A stretch of DNA of 50,106 nucleotides from Candidatus Thorarchaeota archaeon (GTDB lineage Archaea > Asgardarchaeota > Thorarchaeia > Thorarchaeales > Thorarchaeaceae): positions 1 to 50,106 of the forward strand of contig JAEORN010000244.1 of assembly GCA_016840825.1 (NCBI GenBank). Direction: 5' to 3'. Positions 41,399 to 50,106 of the stretch are shown here, one piece after another. How positions within the stretch are numbered: position 1 is the stretch's first letter; each line of letters begins with the position of its first letter. The notes under the pieces were generated by a model. That model did not search any database, was not told where the DNA came from, and saw only the letters and a list, made by a program, of their open reading frames with translations. Made by a program: the position numbers and the translations under genes.

Positions 41399-41719
41399 TT
41401 AGTCAATAAAGTCTCTTTCGAATTGTTGCATTGCTGAGAATCCTGCTTGCTCGATATCTCTTGCCATTTTTTCGTAGATTTCTCTGAAAGCTTCTTCATG
41501 ACACTCTGAATGACCATAGGGATGAAAATGTGCCACTAGCCTCCCGGTATCATCAATTATTCGGAAGGTTGGTCTGGGGATAGGACCAACTGTCTTAGGG
41601 TCCCTTTTTGGCTCTACACGCTCAATTTTGTAGGAATGTGGACAATACCTTTCGAACGCCCTTGGAATCTCCTCCATGCGTCCCACATCTTGTGCTTGGT
41701 ATCTAGGATGTTTTACCAT
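41399..41719 (-). CDS. Hypothetical protein, about 106 residues
   Basis: No family was recognised. The protein is rich in Arg, Pro and His, with FRIIDDTGRLVAHFHPYGHSEC in the middle and a helical C terminus (EEAFREIYEKMARDIEQAGF). The HxHxxxHxxC cluster might bind a metal. ATG 41719 has GGTGAGG upstream; a TTG four codons earlier is the alternative. Confidence 0.6.
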   Translation of the reverse strand: MVKHPRYQAQDVGRMEEIPRAFERYCPHSYKIERVEPKRDPKTVGPIPRPTFRIIDDTGRLVAHFHPYGHSECHEEAFREIYEKMARDIEQAGFSAMQQFERDFID

Positions 41720-41907
41720 TTCCCTCACCAATATCCTATTCTTGTTCCACTACTTTAAACTTGGTTGTATCTAACTGTCGAATTCACAATCGTCATCTTC
41801 ACATCCGTCAACCTTAAGACCTCGTCTTGAGATGTTAGATAAGTCTGATAGAACGTAAGGAGCTACTCATTCGCATATAGAGGAGTTCCTTGTGGAGGAA
41901 AAAACAA

Positions 41908-43077
41908 ATGGCAAGACGCGTCGCTGTTGTGGCTGGTGGCCATAGCAAATTTGGAAAGCGATATGATGCCACCATGAGAGAATTGTGTGCTGAGGCATAC
42001 AAACCAATCTATGATGAAGGCATCACACAGGACAAGATCGACGCTTCTGTTCTCTCCTACGCTGCATCGCAATTCACTGGTCAAGGTGCTGGTTCTGCTT
42101 TGATGGCCGATTATATCGGCATGCAAGAGAAACCGCATCTTAGAGTTGAATCTGCTTGCACAACAGGAACAGCCTCTCTTAGGGCTGCTTGGGGAATGGT
42201 AGCAGCTGGTCTTTATGACGTTATGCTTGTACTTGGTGTTGAGCAGATGAATCGAGTATCTTCAGCTACAGCAACCGAATATATGTCACGAGCTGGCGAT
42301 ATGAGATGGGAGTATCCCTATGGAATCTCATTCCCTGCCTTCTATGCTCTAATGGCATCACGATACATGCATGAATATAACATGACTCATGACACATTGG
42401 CAAAAATAGCTGTCAAATCCCATCATTATGGTGCTCAGAATCCTAAGGCACACCTGCCGAAAGAAATACCTTTTGAGGAAGCCAACAATGCAATTCCTAT
42501 CTGCAGACCCCTCAATCTCTATGACTGTAGCTTGATTACGGATGGAGGTGCTGCTGTTGTCATCGCTGCAGAGGACAGAGTCAAGGAATTCACTGATCGA
42601 CCAATGTGGATAAAGGGCATTGGTGCTGGCGCATCTGAGATGATGATTCAGGATAGAAAGAGCTTAACATCGATCCCAGGAGCAAAGCGAGCTGCAGCTG
42701 CTGCCTATAAGATGGCTGATCTAAAACCTGATGATATGAACATGGCACAGGTTCATGACTGTTTTACGATTGCTGAACTAATTGCATACGAAGACTTGGG
42801 TTTTGCAGAGCCAGGTAAAGGTCCAGAATTAGTTGAGAACAAGGACAACTACCATACAGGTAGGATTCCTGTCAACTGCGATGGTGGTCTCAAGAGTAAG
42901 GGACATCCGCTGGGTGCGACAGGAGTTTCTATGACCTACGAGATAATGAAACAGATGCGTGGTGAGGCTGAGCTCCCATCAAGACAAATCAAAGATGTCA
43001 AGTATGGACTGGCACACAATGTTGGTCAATCTGGGCAGTTTGTAAATGTCTTTATCTTTGAGAGGGGATGGTCCTAA
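41908..43077 (+). CDS. Thiolase (acetyl-CoA C-acyltransferase), archaeal SCP-x type
   Basis: A 389-residue thiolase. The nucleophilic C84 is in VESACTTGTASLRAA; the catalytic HDCFTIAE and GHPLGATG motifs are present. The arrangement is that of archaeal thiolases that work with a DUF35 partner to condense or cleave acetoacetyl-CoA and longer 3-ketoacyl-CoA. The ATG at 41908 has GTGGAGGA 10-15 bases upstream; the longer frame adds six residues. Its stop overlaps the DUF35 start by one base (TAATG), so translation is coupled. Confidence 0.93.
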   Translation: MARRVAVVAGGHSKFGKRYDATMRELCAEAYKPIYDEGITQDKIDASVLSYAASQFTGQGAGSALMADYIGMQEKPHLRVESACTTGTASLRAAWGMVAAGLYDVMLVLGVEQMNRVSSATATEYMSRAGDMRWEYPYGISFPAFYALMASRYMHEYNMTHDTLAKIAVKSHHYGAQNPKAHLPKEIPFEEANNAIPICRPLNLYDCSLITDGGAAVVIAAEDRVKEFTDRPMWIKGIGAGASEMMIQDRKSLTSIPGAKRAAAAAYKMADLKPDDMNMAQVHDCFTIAELIAYEDLGFAEPGKGPELVENKDNYHTGRIPVNCDGGLKSKGHPLGATGVSMTYEIMKQMRGEAELPSRQIKDVKYGLAHNVGQSGQFVNVFIFERGWS

Positions 43078-43493
43078 TGGGTGAACAGAAAGAACTCTAT
43101 CTTGGTTATACTACTGATAAGGCAGTGACTCCCTTCTTCCAGAAGTTTCTCGAGGCACTGGATCAGGAGAAGCTAATGATGAGCAAGTGTACTTCATGTG
43201 GAGAGGAATTTCTGCCTCCGAGAGAACATTGTCAGAAATGTCTTAGTAAGGCTGAGTTGGCACCTTTCACAGAAACTGAAGCAAAGCTTAGATCATACGT
43301 GATAGTTGATTTTGCTCCAGAAACCTTGACATCTAAAGCACCCTATGTTGTGGCAATTGGTGAGTTTCCATCTGGAAAGCGACTAACTGCTCATATCACT
43401 AATCTCATGAGTATGCCTGAAGTTGGTATGACTCTCAAGCTTGGCTATGAGAAGATAGATGATAAGAAGATTACATACAAATGGCTTGTCTAA
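43077..43493 (+). CDS. DUF35 zinc-ribbon/OB-fold partner of thiolase
   Basis: A 138-residue DUF35 protein. The N-terminal zinc ribbon CTSCGEEFLPPREHCQKC is followed by an OB fold (KLRSYVIVDFAPETLTSKAPYVVAIGEF). In archaea such proteins form complexes with thiolase and HMG-CoA synthase and bridge the CoA channels. No HMG-CoA synthase is in the window. GAGGGG precedes the ATG; an ATG three codons earlier is open. It ends in a hairpin terminator. Confidence 0.92.
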   Translation: MGEQKELYLGYTTDKAVTPFFQKFLEALDQEKLMMSKCTSCGEEFLPPREHCQKCLSKAELAPFTETEAKLRSYVIVDFAPETLTSKAPYVVAIGEFPSGKRLTAHITNLMSMPEVGMTLKLGYEKIDDKKITYKWLV

Positions 43494-43885
43494 GCTACCC
43501 TGAGGGTCACAGGACCCTCTTCTTCTTTTTCTTTGAAATTTCCATCTAAGCAGTGACATTCAAGAACATTTGCCATCTTGGTAATGATCGCTACAGACTT
43601 CAGAGTATCAAGATAGACTTTGGAGGCATTTCTATAGTCCATATTCTCGAGCTTGTATATTGCGTTATCAATCATCTCAATGGCGTCGAGTATTCTCCTT
43701 CGTCCATCATTTCGTCGATAATCTGAGAAGACGATGTATTCAGGACCTTCCTTAGTCAGGCCACGAAGGAGCAATCCTTCCTCCTTAACGGTTGTCTTCA
43801 TCTCATATGAACTCAAGAGCGAGTTCTTCATAGCGAGGAGTGAGTCTACTAAGACCTGATTCTTCTCTCCCTGCTGCATCATCAC
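43490..43885 (-). CDS. Hypothetical helical protein, 131 residues
   Basis: No family was recognised. The protein is mainly helical (residues about 10-30, 65-110), with a short beta segment GPEYIVFSDYRRN and an acidic tail (FKEKEEEGPVTLRVA). Two Cys (ECHCLDG) sit near the end. The first Met-rich residues (MMMQQGEK) leave the exact start uncertain. It overlaps the DUF35 gene by four bases tail to tail, so the terminator of that unit lies within its last codons. Confidence 0.6.
   Translation of the reverse strand: MMMQQGEKNQVLVDSLLAMKNSLLSSYEMKTTVKEEGLLLRGLTKEGPEYIVFSDYRRNDGRRRILDAIEMIDNAIYKLENMDYRNASKVYLDTLKSVAIITKMANVLECHCLDGNFKEKEEEGPVTLRVA
43502..43534 (+). terminator. Terminator of the thiolase-DUF35 unit
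   Basis: GAGGGTC-ACAG-GACCCTC is a perfect 7-bp stem followed by a long T/C-rich tract. It lies inside the coding end of the convergent gene. Confidence 0.7.
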
Positions 43886-44010
43886 TTCTCCGAATTGTTA
43901 TAGTCTAGCGTTGCACAAATCAACAAACCAGTAAATAAGCATTAAGGCGAATTTCGAAATCCACTATTCAGGTTAATTATGAATTTCTAACTCTTCATGC
44001 TGATGAGATT

Positions 44011-44032
44011 AGCGTCTGAGAACGCTTATTTA
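44011..44032 (+). promoter_or_regulatory. Promoter with inverted repeat ahead of the second enoyl-CoA hydratase
   Basis: AGCGT-CTGAGA-ACGCT directly precedes and touches a TATA box CTTATTTA (44025-44032). A bound regulator at the repeat would affect promoter recognition. Confidence 0.4.
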
Positions 44033-44076
44033 GGAGCCTGAAATCAAAAAGACCTGTTCTCCTGGAGGAGTTTATC

Positions 44077-44862
44077 ATGTCTGAAGAGATTGTACTCTAT
44101 GAGGCATCCGATGGTGTTGCCAAAATCACTATTAATCGTCCAAGCAAGTATAATGCACTTAATGTGGCTGTTGTTACAAGGCTCACTGAATTGATGAAGC
44201 AAGCAGAAGCAGATGCTGCTGTTCGAGTTGTGATTCTTACAGGAGCTGGCGATAAGGCATTCGCAGCTGGTGCAGATATCTCTGAGTTTAGTGACAAGAA
44301 TTCGAATACAGTTCGTGCGTTAGCTGAGAACGGACAGAATCTTTGCAAGTACATGGAAAGAATGTCTAAGCCTGTAATTGCAGCTATCAACGGATTCGCA
44401 CTCGGTGGTGGTTGTGAGATTTCTATGGCCTGTGATATCAGATATGCTTCAGTAAATGCGCGATTTGGTCAACCTGAAATCAATCTAGGAATCATTCCAG
44501 GTTTCGGAGGTACGGTTCGCTTACCTCGGATAGTAGGATTAGGTATAGCAAAGGAGCTGGTCTATTCTGGTGATCAAATAAAAGCTGAAGAGGCTCATCG
44601 AATTGGTCTGGTGAATAAGTTATTTGACACACCTGAAGCTCTACAGGAAGGCGCAATGGAATTAGCAAAGAAGCTAGCGCTCAAACCTGGTGTAGCTGTT
44701 AAATTGGCTAAGCAATCCTTACAGAATGCATGGGAATTGCCGCTTGAGAAGAATCTGGGATTCGAAGTTGATGTCTTCTGTGAAACATTTGATACCGAAG
44801 ACAAAGATGAAGGAGTCGATGCATTTCTTACCAAACGAGAAGCGAAGTTCTCTCACAAATAA
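44077..44862 (+). CDS. Enoyl-CoA hydratase (crotonase type)
   Basis: A 261-residue hydratase close to the crotonase consensus: INRPSKYNALN near the N terminus, the oxyanion region FAAGADISEF, and catalytic Glu residues in ALGGGCEISMACDIR and GQPEINLGIIPGFGGT. It is closer to canonical short-chain hydratases than the copy at 39563. GGAGGAG precedes the ATG. It could supply 3-hydroxybutyryl-CoA in a butyrate-type or beta-oxidation pathway. Confidence 0.94.
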   Translation: MSEEIVLYEASDGVAKITINRPSKYNALNVAVVTRLTELMKQAEADAAVRVVILTGAGDKAFAAGADISEFSDKNSNTVRALAENGQNLCKYMERMSKPVIAAINGFALGGGCEISMACDIRYASVNARFGQPEINLGIIPGFGGTVRLPRIVGLGIAKELVYSGDQIKAEEAHRIGLVNKLFDTPEALQEGAMELAKKLALKPGVAVKLAKQSLQNAWELPLEKNLGFEVDVFCETFDTEDKDEGVDAFLTKREAKFSHK

Positions 44863-44902
44863 TCGTCTGGGCTACCATCCGTCTGATGGCGCCCTTGCTC
44901 CT

Positions 44903-45847
44903 TTATTTTAAATGGATTACATTATCCTCAAGCTCTACCATTCCTGTTCTTACCATATCCTCGATATGTTTCTCGAGCATGTATTCCTCGAAGATGAGGT
45001 ATGCGTCTCTTGGAATTCTTGGATAGATTGTTGGTACACTGGCAAGGAGTTCTATTGTATTCATTCCTTTCCTAATATTCTCAATAATACGAAGCTCTCT
45101 TTGTTTGAATATTGCTAGGTAACTCTCTAATCGTTGAACGAGGTTCTCGCTGACTGGATCTATCAGATGACTACTAATGCCAATAGTAGGATTCAATTCA
45201 ATCACGCTCTGAATGGACTCTTGGAATTCGCATACATCACTTACTGCATTTCCATACCAGGGTCCAAATCGAGTAAGGTCTATATCTACTAAGAATATGA
45301 TGTCTGTTCCATTGATGCCAAAAAGTGTATGGTCCTTTGTGTGCCCTGGAGCGTGGATTGGTTTGAGTTCTATTTCACCAAGAGAGATTGGCTGGTTCTC
45401 GTTGAAAAGGCCTGTAACTGTAAAATTCCCCAATACATGAGGTAAACGCAACTCGATCAGTTGTCTCCAATTATCGAAGTACTTGTGTCCATTTATTCCA
45501 TAGAACTCAATGGTACCCTCGAGTGTTTCAACCCCCTTTTTAGCAAGGGGATGACAAAGTAGATCACACTCAGAGACCTTCATTATCTCTGCAGCATGTC
45601 CCTTATGATCTACGTGGAAATGGGTTAGAATTATCTGATCGATATCTTCGATTGAGTATCCACAATCGCGAAGAGTCTTCTTTATGTTTTCAAGTGACGC
45701 TCCCGCATCAACAAGAGTCTTTATCTCATCATCGATGAATAAGGCATTTGCTTCTGGAAATCTACCATGATTCTTTCCCCTGACAAGATGTACTTTAGGT
45801 ATTATTTCGATATGAGCTGGATATCCCTCTGACATGGCACGATACAT
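44903..45847 (-). CDS. Metallo-beta-lactamase-fold hydrolase
   Basis: A 314-residue MBL-fold protein with the metal motif HxHxDH at residues 76-81 (THFHVDHKGH), further ligands in PGHTKDHTLF and a C-terminal helical tail. The fold covers many hydrolases such as glyoxalase II, lactonases and nucleases; the active-site context suggests a small-molecule esterase or thioesterase type. A second Met (residue 5) is an alternative start. It is convergent with the enoyl-CoA hydratase and divergent from the glycerol kinase. Confidence 0.85.
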   Translation of the reverse strand: MYRAMSEGYPAHIEIIPKVHLVRGKNHGRFPEANALFIDDEIKTLVDAGASLENIKKTLRDCGYSIEDIDQIILTHFHVDHKGHAAEIMKVSECDLLCHPLAKKGVETLEGTIEFYGINGHKYFDNWRQLIELRLPHVLGNFTVTGLFNENQPISLGEIELKPIHAPGHTKDHTLFGINGTDIIFLVDIDLTRFGPWYGNAVSDVCEFQESIQSVIELNPTIGISSHLIDPVSENLVQRLESYLAIFKQRELRIIENIRKGMNTIELLASVPTIYPRIPRDAYLIFEEYMLEKHIEDMVRTGMVELEDNVIHLK

Positions 45848-45936
45848 CTGTCCTTGCCTGAAATAACTCTGTCGGGAGATTCATATTACTCATTGTTCAT
45901 GTAAATAATACGTGGATTCCAGATATGGTGAGTGAT

Positions 45937-47394
45937 ATGAGTAGTAGAGTCTTTGCAGTTTTTGATATTGGTTCAACTGGTACGCGTTCTGTTCTAGTAG
46001 ATGAAGAAGGTCGTGAGTTAAGTAAAGCATATGAGGAATATCCTCCAAATCCTCGAGATATTAAAATCCATGAGCAACTGGCTGATACATACTGGCGTAC
46101 AGCATGCACTACAATGCAGCGTGCAATTACATCTATGGAAGGGGGTCCCGATGCGATTGTTGGGATTGTTGTGACAACAACCCGTGATTGCGTTACGCCA
46201 ATTGATAAGGATGGGAAAGCTCTTGCTCCAACAGTTACTTGGATTGATAATCGTTCTAGTTCGAGAAGTAAGGAAATGGCTGAGGATATTGGTCCTCGAA
46301 AGACAGTGAATAAGCTCATGTGGTTCATGGAAGAACAGCCAGAATTATTCAAGAAAGCATACAAATTCGTACACCTTGATGCATTCATCAATAATCGACT
46401 GTGCGGAGCTTTGGTTAGTGATCAAACGAACGCTCGATATGGCCCCATAGATCATGAAACTCTGACTTGGTCTGATGAACTGTGTGAAGCAACAGGAATT
46501 CCCGTCGACAAGCTTGTGGATATCGTTGAGTCTGGAAAGGTAATTGGGGAGATTACTAGTGAGGCTGCAAAGGTCACTGGTCTGCGAAAGGGTACGATGG
46601 TTATTATGGGGAGTGCTGATCAGCAATGTTCAGCATTGGGAACTGGAACAATTACACCTGGGGTTGTGAAAGCTACTACCGGAACAGGCACGTTCGTTAT
46701 AACTCATACCGATGATTTCATCGAAGATCCGTACGTTATGTTCTCTAATCCTTCTGCAATGCCTGGTAAATGGATACTTGAGGGAGTGATTCCCGGAACC
46801 GGCCTTGCTTACAAGTGGTATCGAGATAACTACTGCGAATCAGAAATTGCTCAAGCTGCAAGAACCGATAAGGATGTGTATGAGATCATAGAATCCTCTG
46901 CAGCAGCAATTCCTGCTGGATGCGATGGACTTGTAATTTTCCCATTCATGGCGTACAATAAGGGAATCTTCTATAATCTCGGATTCGGTCATACTAAAGC
47001 ACATGTTGCCCGGGCCATTATGGAAGCTAATGGCTATGGAATCAGGATGTACTGCGAAATGATTGAAGGTATGCTTGATTTGGAATTCGATGAGCTGCGT
47101 ATAGATGGTGGTGGATCGAATTCTCCACTATGGAGGCAGATTCAAGCAGATTGCACGAACAAGAGGGTTCTCCTCCCGAGATCTAGGGACTCTACCGCCA
47201 TTGGTGCAGCGATTCTGGGAACAGTAGGTGCAGGTGTTTATGGTAGCTTTGAAGAAGCTGTGTCTAATATGGTCCATATAGTCGAACGAAGAGAGCCAAT
47301 CCCAGAGCATCATAAAGTCTATGAACAGCAATATACCATCTACAATCAGCTATTGATTCAAGAAATGCCATCTTTGATTGAATTGACCTCATAG
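45937..47394 (+). CDS. FGGY carbohydrate kinase, probably glycerol kinase
   Basis: About 485 residues of FGGY kinase: VFDIGSTGTRSVLVDE (phosphate 1 loop), TWIDNRS, SADQQCSALGTGTITPG and the C-terminal DGGGSNSPLWRQIQAD. Family members phosphorylate glycerol or various sugars. The adjacent glpA and glpB genes favour glycerol, giving sn-glycerol-3-phosphate, but sequence alone cannot exclude a pentulose. ATG 45937 has GGTGAG upstream; ATG 45925 is an alternative. The last codons overlap the convergent membrane gene by six bases. Confidence 0.85.
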   Translation: MSSRVFAVFDIGSTGTRSVLVDEEGRELSKAYEEYPPNPRDIKIHEQLADTYWRTACTTMQRAITSMEGGPDAIVGIVVTTTRDCVTPIDKDGKALAPTVTWIDNRSSSRSKEMAEDIGPRKTVNKLMWFMEEQPELFKKAYKFVHLDAFINNRLCGALVSDQTNARYGPIDHETLTWSDELCEATGIPVDKLVDIVESGKVIGEITSEAAKVTGLRKGTMVIMGSADQQCSALGTGTITPGVVKATTGTGTFVITHTDDFIEDPYVMFSNPSAMPGKWILEGVIPGTGLAYKWYRDNYCESEIAQAARTDKDVYEIIESSAAAIPAGCDGLVIFPFMAYNKGIFYNLGFGHTKAHVARAIMEANGYGIRMYCEMIEGMLDLEFDELRIDGGGSNSPLWRQIQADCTNKRVLLPRSRDSTAIGAAILGTVGAGVYGSFEEAVSNMVHIVERREPIPEHHKVYEQQYTIYNQLLIQEMPSLIELTS

Positions 47395-47913
47395 ATTCTT
47401 TGGCATCCTATTCATGTAGCAAATCCATGCCAATGCGATTGGTATCGCTGCCAATAGTACGGTGATTCCAGCTGTATGATTATACTCCATCGAACGACTA
47501 ACTATGCTCACTGACATCTCAACATCTCCGTAATTGGTTTGCATGATGATATCAATTGAACCGATATAGGGTGGCTCAATTTGGATAGTCGCCATCACAA
47601 AGGTTACATTTGTTGCTTCATAGTATGCGGTATAATTCTCTTCATTATACCATGCCCCCCATTCCGTGCTCTTCAATAGAACCAAATCTAAGGACCCTTC
47701 TGTACAACTGAGGAAAATCTCGATAGATTGATCATGAGATCTCATTGGAAAGTATGCATGGTATGGAGCAGTGAGATGATCAAGAATGCCAAATTCTGTT
47801 CCCTCTAGAATTGTGATTTCGCTTTCATATGGAACCAGAAAAAAGAAAGCAGAAACTGCGATGAGTCCAACGAATAAAATACACAGGGCATTAGAAGATG
47901 TATTTCCCCTCAT
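47389..47913 (-). CDS. Secreted or anchored beta-rich protein with two terminal TM helices
   Basis: A 174-residue protein. An N-terminal hydrophobic segment (about 8-27) and a C-terminal one (about 148-168) frame an extracytoplasmic beta-rich domain (IEIFLSCTEGSLDLVLLK, VTFVMATIQIE). The domain resembles the ectodomain type of the receptor-like gene at 7760. It has several NxT/S sites. No family was recognised. It sits on the opposite strand between the kinase and glpA and so is not clearly part of glycerol metabolism. Confidence 0.55.
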   Translation of the reverse strand: MRGNTSSNALCILFVGLIAVSAFFFLVPYESEITILEGTEFGILDHLTAPYHAYFPMRSHDQSIEIFLSCTEGSLDLVLLKSTEWGAWYNEENYTAYYEATNVTFVMATIQIEPPYIGSIDIIMQTNYGDVEMSVSIVSRSMEYNHTAGITVLLAAIPIALAWICYMNRMPKNL

Positions 47914-48013
47914 ACTTCATCAATTATGTGTGCACCTAGAACCATTTGAAGTATTTGCTGTCTCTAATCCGAAATGCTTGTATTGTGGGCATGTATGATG
48001 GAACAAGTAAGCT

Positions 48014-48030
48014 TGGAGGTAGTACCTCCA
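48014..48030 (+). promoter_or_regulatory. Inverted repeat ahead of glpA
   Basis: TGGAGGTA-G-TACCTCCA is a perfect palindrome (8-base arms), 22 bases before the glpA ATG. It is a candidate operator or a hairpin in the leader. Confidence 0.4.
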
Positions 48031-48051
48031 GTAGTACGGAGCTGGAATGAC

Positions 48052-49704
48052 ATGTCAGATTTCGATGTTGTTGTCATCGGTGGTGGAAGCACGGGAACTG
48101 CTGTTGCTCGAGATTGTGCTATGCGCGGATTCAAGACCATTCTTCTAGAGCGAGATGATATCGCATCAGCTACTGTAGGTACCTGTGCTGGTATGATCAG
48201 TTCTGGATTCAAATACTATCATGAACCTGAAGTAATGGACATGTGCTCAGAGGAGGTTGTTCACTTCAGAAAAATAGCAAGTCACATTGTTGCCAAACTT
48301 CCAATTCTATTCCCTCTGCTTGAATTTGCTGAGATTGGTTCAAATGGATTGGGGATGGAGGAGTATGAGAAGCGTGTGAAGGATAGAGGTGTACCTCCAT
48401 TCCTAATCATTTCCCCTGAAGTCTCTCATGAAATAGAACCACTATTACATCCTGAGATAATCGCCAGTGGCTATATTGAGGAGTTTTTCATAGATCCCTT
48501 CAGATTATGTATTCTGCAAGCAAAGGATGCTCTGAATCATGGAGCTGAAATTCGCACTTATAGCGAGGTGACGGATATCCTCGTAAAAGATGGGAAAGTC
48601 GAAGGTATATCGTATTTCAATAGAATGTCCGGTGCAGTTGAGACAGTCCAAGCAAAAGTAATCGTAAATGCTTCAGGTCCTTGGGCTGGTGCTATCGCAA
48701 ATCTTGCAGGAGTGAACCTCGAATTACGGTTGAATAAGGGAGCTCACGTAATTCTCGATCGGCGAATCACAAATGTCGGAATCTCGACAAGAGCTGTTGA
48801 TAGACGGTGGGTGTATATGTTCCCACATGAGAATACTACGCTTATTGGAACCACTGCATTAGATACATGGGAGAACCCCGACGAACTTGTTACTAGTCAG
48901 GATGAGATTGAATATCTATTGAGAAGTATCGAGTTCGTGATACCCTCCATCAGAGAAGCAAGAATCATCAGAACGATGGAAGGAGTTCGGCCAATGGCTC
49001 CTGTATGGAAGGTTCCAGAGGATGATGTAACAAGAGGCTATGAGATCATCGATCATGAAAGGGATCTTGTTTCAGGTTTCTATTCGTTTATCGGTGGTAA
49101 GCTTGTCATGTGTAGACACATGGCGGAAGCTGTTACAGATTTGATATGCCTTAAACTAGGAGTTGACAAGAAATGTGAAACCCACCTCAAACCTCTCCCA
49201 GGGATGGCTGAAGAAGTCGACATACTTGCTCTCTCAAAGGAGTATGGTGTTTCTCTTCATGCTTTGGAAAGGCTACGTGCCAGAAGAGGAACGGAATCAG
49301 TTGAGATTCTTGAACTTACGAAAGAGAATCCAAGTTGGAAATCGCTAATCTGTACTTGTGAACCGGTTATGGAAGCAGAAATGCGATACACGATTAGGAA
49401 CGAATATCCTCAGACATTGAATGATATTCGTCGAAGAGTCAGGTTGGGCACAGGACCATGTCAAGGAACATTTTGTACCTATAAAGCTGCAGCAATCCTC
49501 GCTGAGGAAATGGAACTTAGCGGGACTCAACTCCAGTTGGATGTAATGGACTATCTATCTGAAAGATGGAAAGGCAAGAGACCTCCATTACGCGGCTCAG
49601 GATTGGCACAAGAAGAAGTAGCACATGGGATCTATTCATGTGTTGCTAATCTAGATCAGACAGATACCGAATATGAACCAAAACCGTGGGAGGAGGTCAA
49701 CTAA
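48052..49704 (+). CDS. glpA: Anaerobic glycerol-3-phosphate dehydrogenase subunit A
   Basis: A 550-residue flavoprotein. The FAD Rossmann motif is DVVVIGGGSTGTAVARDCAM, followed by LLERDDIASATVGTCAG. The C-terminal BFD-type [2Fe-2S] domain is visible in LICTCEPVMEAEM and GTGPCQGTFC. It oxidises sn-glycerol-3-phosphate to dihydroxyacetone phosphate with GlpB and GlpC as partners. ATG 48052 gives the family N terminus; the longer frame from 47974 is less likely. Its stop overlaps the glpB start by one base, so translation is coupled. Confidence 0.93.
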   Translation: MSDFDVVVIGGGSTGTAVARDCAMRGFKTILLERDDIASATVGTCAGMISSGFKYYHEPEVMDMCSEEVVHFRKIASHIVAKLPILFPLLEFAEIGSNGLGMEEYEKRVKDRGVPPFLIISPEVSHEIEPLLHPEIIASGYIEEFFIDPFRLCILQAKDALNHGAEIRTYSEVTDILVKDGKVEGISYFNRMSGAVETVQAKVIVNASGPWAGAIANLAGVNLELRLNKGAHVILDRRITNVGISTRAVDRRWVYMFPHENTTLIGTTALDTWENPDELVTSQDEIEYLLRSIEFVIPSIREARIIRTMEGVRPMAPVWKVPEDDVTRGYEIIDHERDLVSGFYSFIGGKLVMCRHMAEAVTDLICLKLGVDKKCETHLKPLPGMAEEVDILALSKEYGVSLHALERLRARRGTESVEILELTKENPSWKSLICTCEPVMEAEMRYTIRNEYPQTLNDIRRRVRLGTGPCQGTFCTYKAAAILAEEMELSGTQLQLDVMDYLSERWKGKRPPLRGSGLAQEEVAHGIYSCVANLDQTDTEYEPKPWEEVN

Positions 49705-50106
49705 ATGGAGTCAGCATGCGATATCCTTGTCATCGGTGGAGGTATGGCCGGACTAGTTGCTGGTATAACTGCAGCTGAGATGAGAGCCGATACAATTGTG
49801 GTTCGAAAAGGGGAAGGAGCTACTTCAATGTCCTCTGGTGCAATTGATATCGCAGGATACTTGAGAGGAGCATCAACTCCTTTCCTTTCCTCAAAAGAAG
49901 GCTTTGTTGCATACTCACAAATCTATCCATATCATCCCTATGCGTATGTGAGGGATGAGAACGAATCAGGATTGGAAGAAACAATAGCTTGGTTCAGTGG
50001 ACTAGTAAAAGGTACGCCTGCAGAAGTAACAGGTAAATCTTCAAAAACAATAATGGCACTGACTGTTCTTGGAACAAGAAAACCTACTTGCTTACTTCAA
50101 AAAACC
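49704..50106 (+). CDS. glpB: Anaerobic glycerol-3-phosphate dehydrogenase subunit B (3' partial)
   Basis: The first 134 residues are visible; the gene runs off the window. The N-terminal FAD motif DILVIGGGMAGLVAGITAAE is followed by the GlpB-typical GATSMSSGAIDIAGYL. GlpB is the flavin subunit that joins GlpA to the membrane GlpC. Start and stop overlap with glpA. Confidence 0.85.

Noticed and set aside
45897..46391. 164-codon minus-strand frame
   Set aside because: It is antisense to the FGGY kinase N terminus, which carries the phosphate-binding motifs.

Overview
The window reads as an archaeal chromosome segment of roughly 41-42% GC. The direct evidence is a 20S proteasome alpha subunit (psmA), a DtdA-type D-aminoacyl-tRNA deacylase, a PRC-barrel protein, a thiolase/DUF35 pair, a fused ADP-forming acyl-CoA synthetase, and A/T-rich TATA boxes 25-35 bases ahead of many starts, often with leaderless or short-leader mRNAs. 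A degenerate Ras-like protein, a membrane receptor with a PCI-like winged helix, an RdhA-like protein and several coiled-coil proteins suggest an Asgard archaeon, perhaps Thorarchaeota-like. That assignment is inference. No rRNA, tRNA, CRISPR array, insertion sequence or phage gene was recognised. The region is densely coded and no gap without a gene exceeds about 300 bases.

Layout. 1-4.7 kb: 3' part of a reductive-dehalogenase-like iron-sulfur protein, a cytosolic PAS histidine kinase, a radical SAM activase, psmA and a thioredoxin-fold protein. 4.7-7.7 kb: RimK-like ligase, small proteins, msrB and a 48-residue C2H2 zinc-finger microprotein with a palindromic operator candidate. 7.7-16 kb: a sensor-like membrane protein, a sugar/cation symporter, PRC-barrel protein, NAD(P)HX epimerase, a beta-carbonic-anhydrase-like protein with a stretched metal site, a PD-(D/E)XK nuclease, and two genes whose frames look broken (an apparent +1 frameshift near 14971 and an in-frame TGA at 16145-16147). 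16-25 kb: coiled-coil proteins around dtdA, ending in a 1297-residue protein with TrmB-like ends and about 1000 residues of coiled coil between them; then rimI. 25.5-27.9 kb: a pseudo-GTPase without a standard start codon, an acidic disordered protein with eight prolines and a Gly-Gly end, and a DUF362 protein. 28-32 kb: aminotransferase, YkgJ-type cysteine protein, two tandem paralogous Cys-rich proteins of unknown family, and a ribbon-helix-helix regulator.

32-45 kb is metabolic. It holds the fused ADP-forming acyl-CoA synthetase coupled to a P-loop/DRTGG protein, a tight five-gene operon (nitroreductase, two unknown small proteins, SCP2-like protein, 3-hydroxyacyl-CoA dehydrogenase), two enoyl-CoA hydratases, and a thiolase with its DUF35 partner. 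Together these cover most of a beta-oxidation-type or butyrate-type CoA pathway with ATP recovery; no acyl-CoA dehydrogenase is visible. 45-50 kb is a glycerol locus: FGGY (glycerol-type) kinase, glpA and the start of glpB, which runs off the window. Many genes end in hairpins between convergent neighbours, and several convergent pairs overlap at their stop codons.
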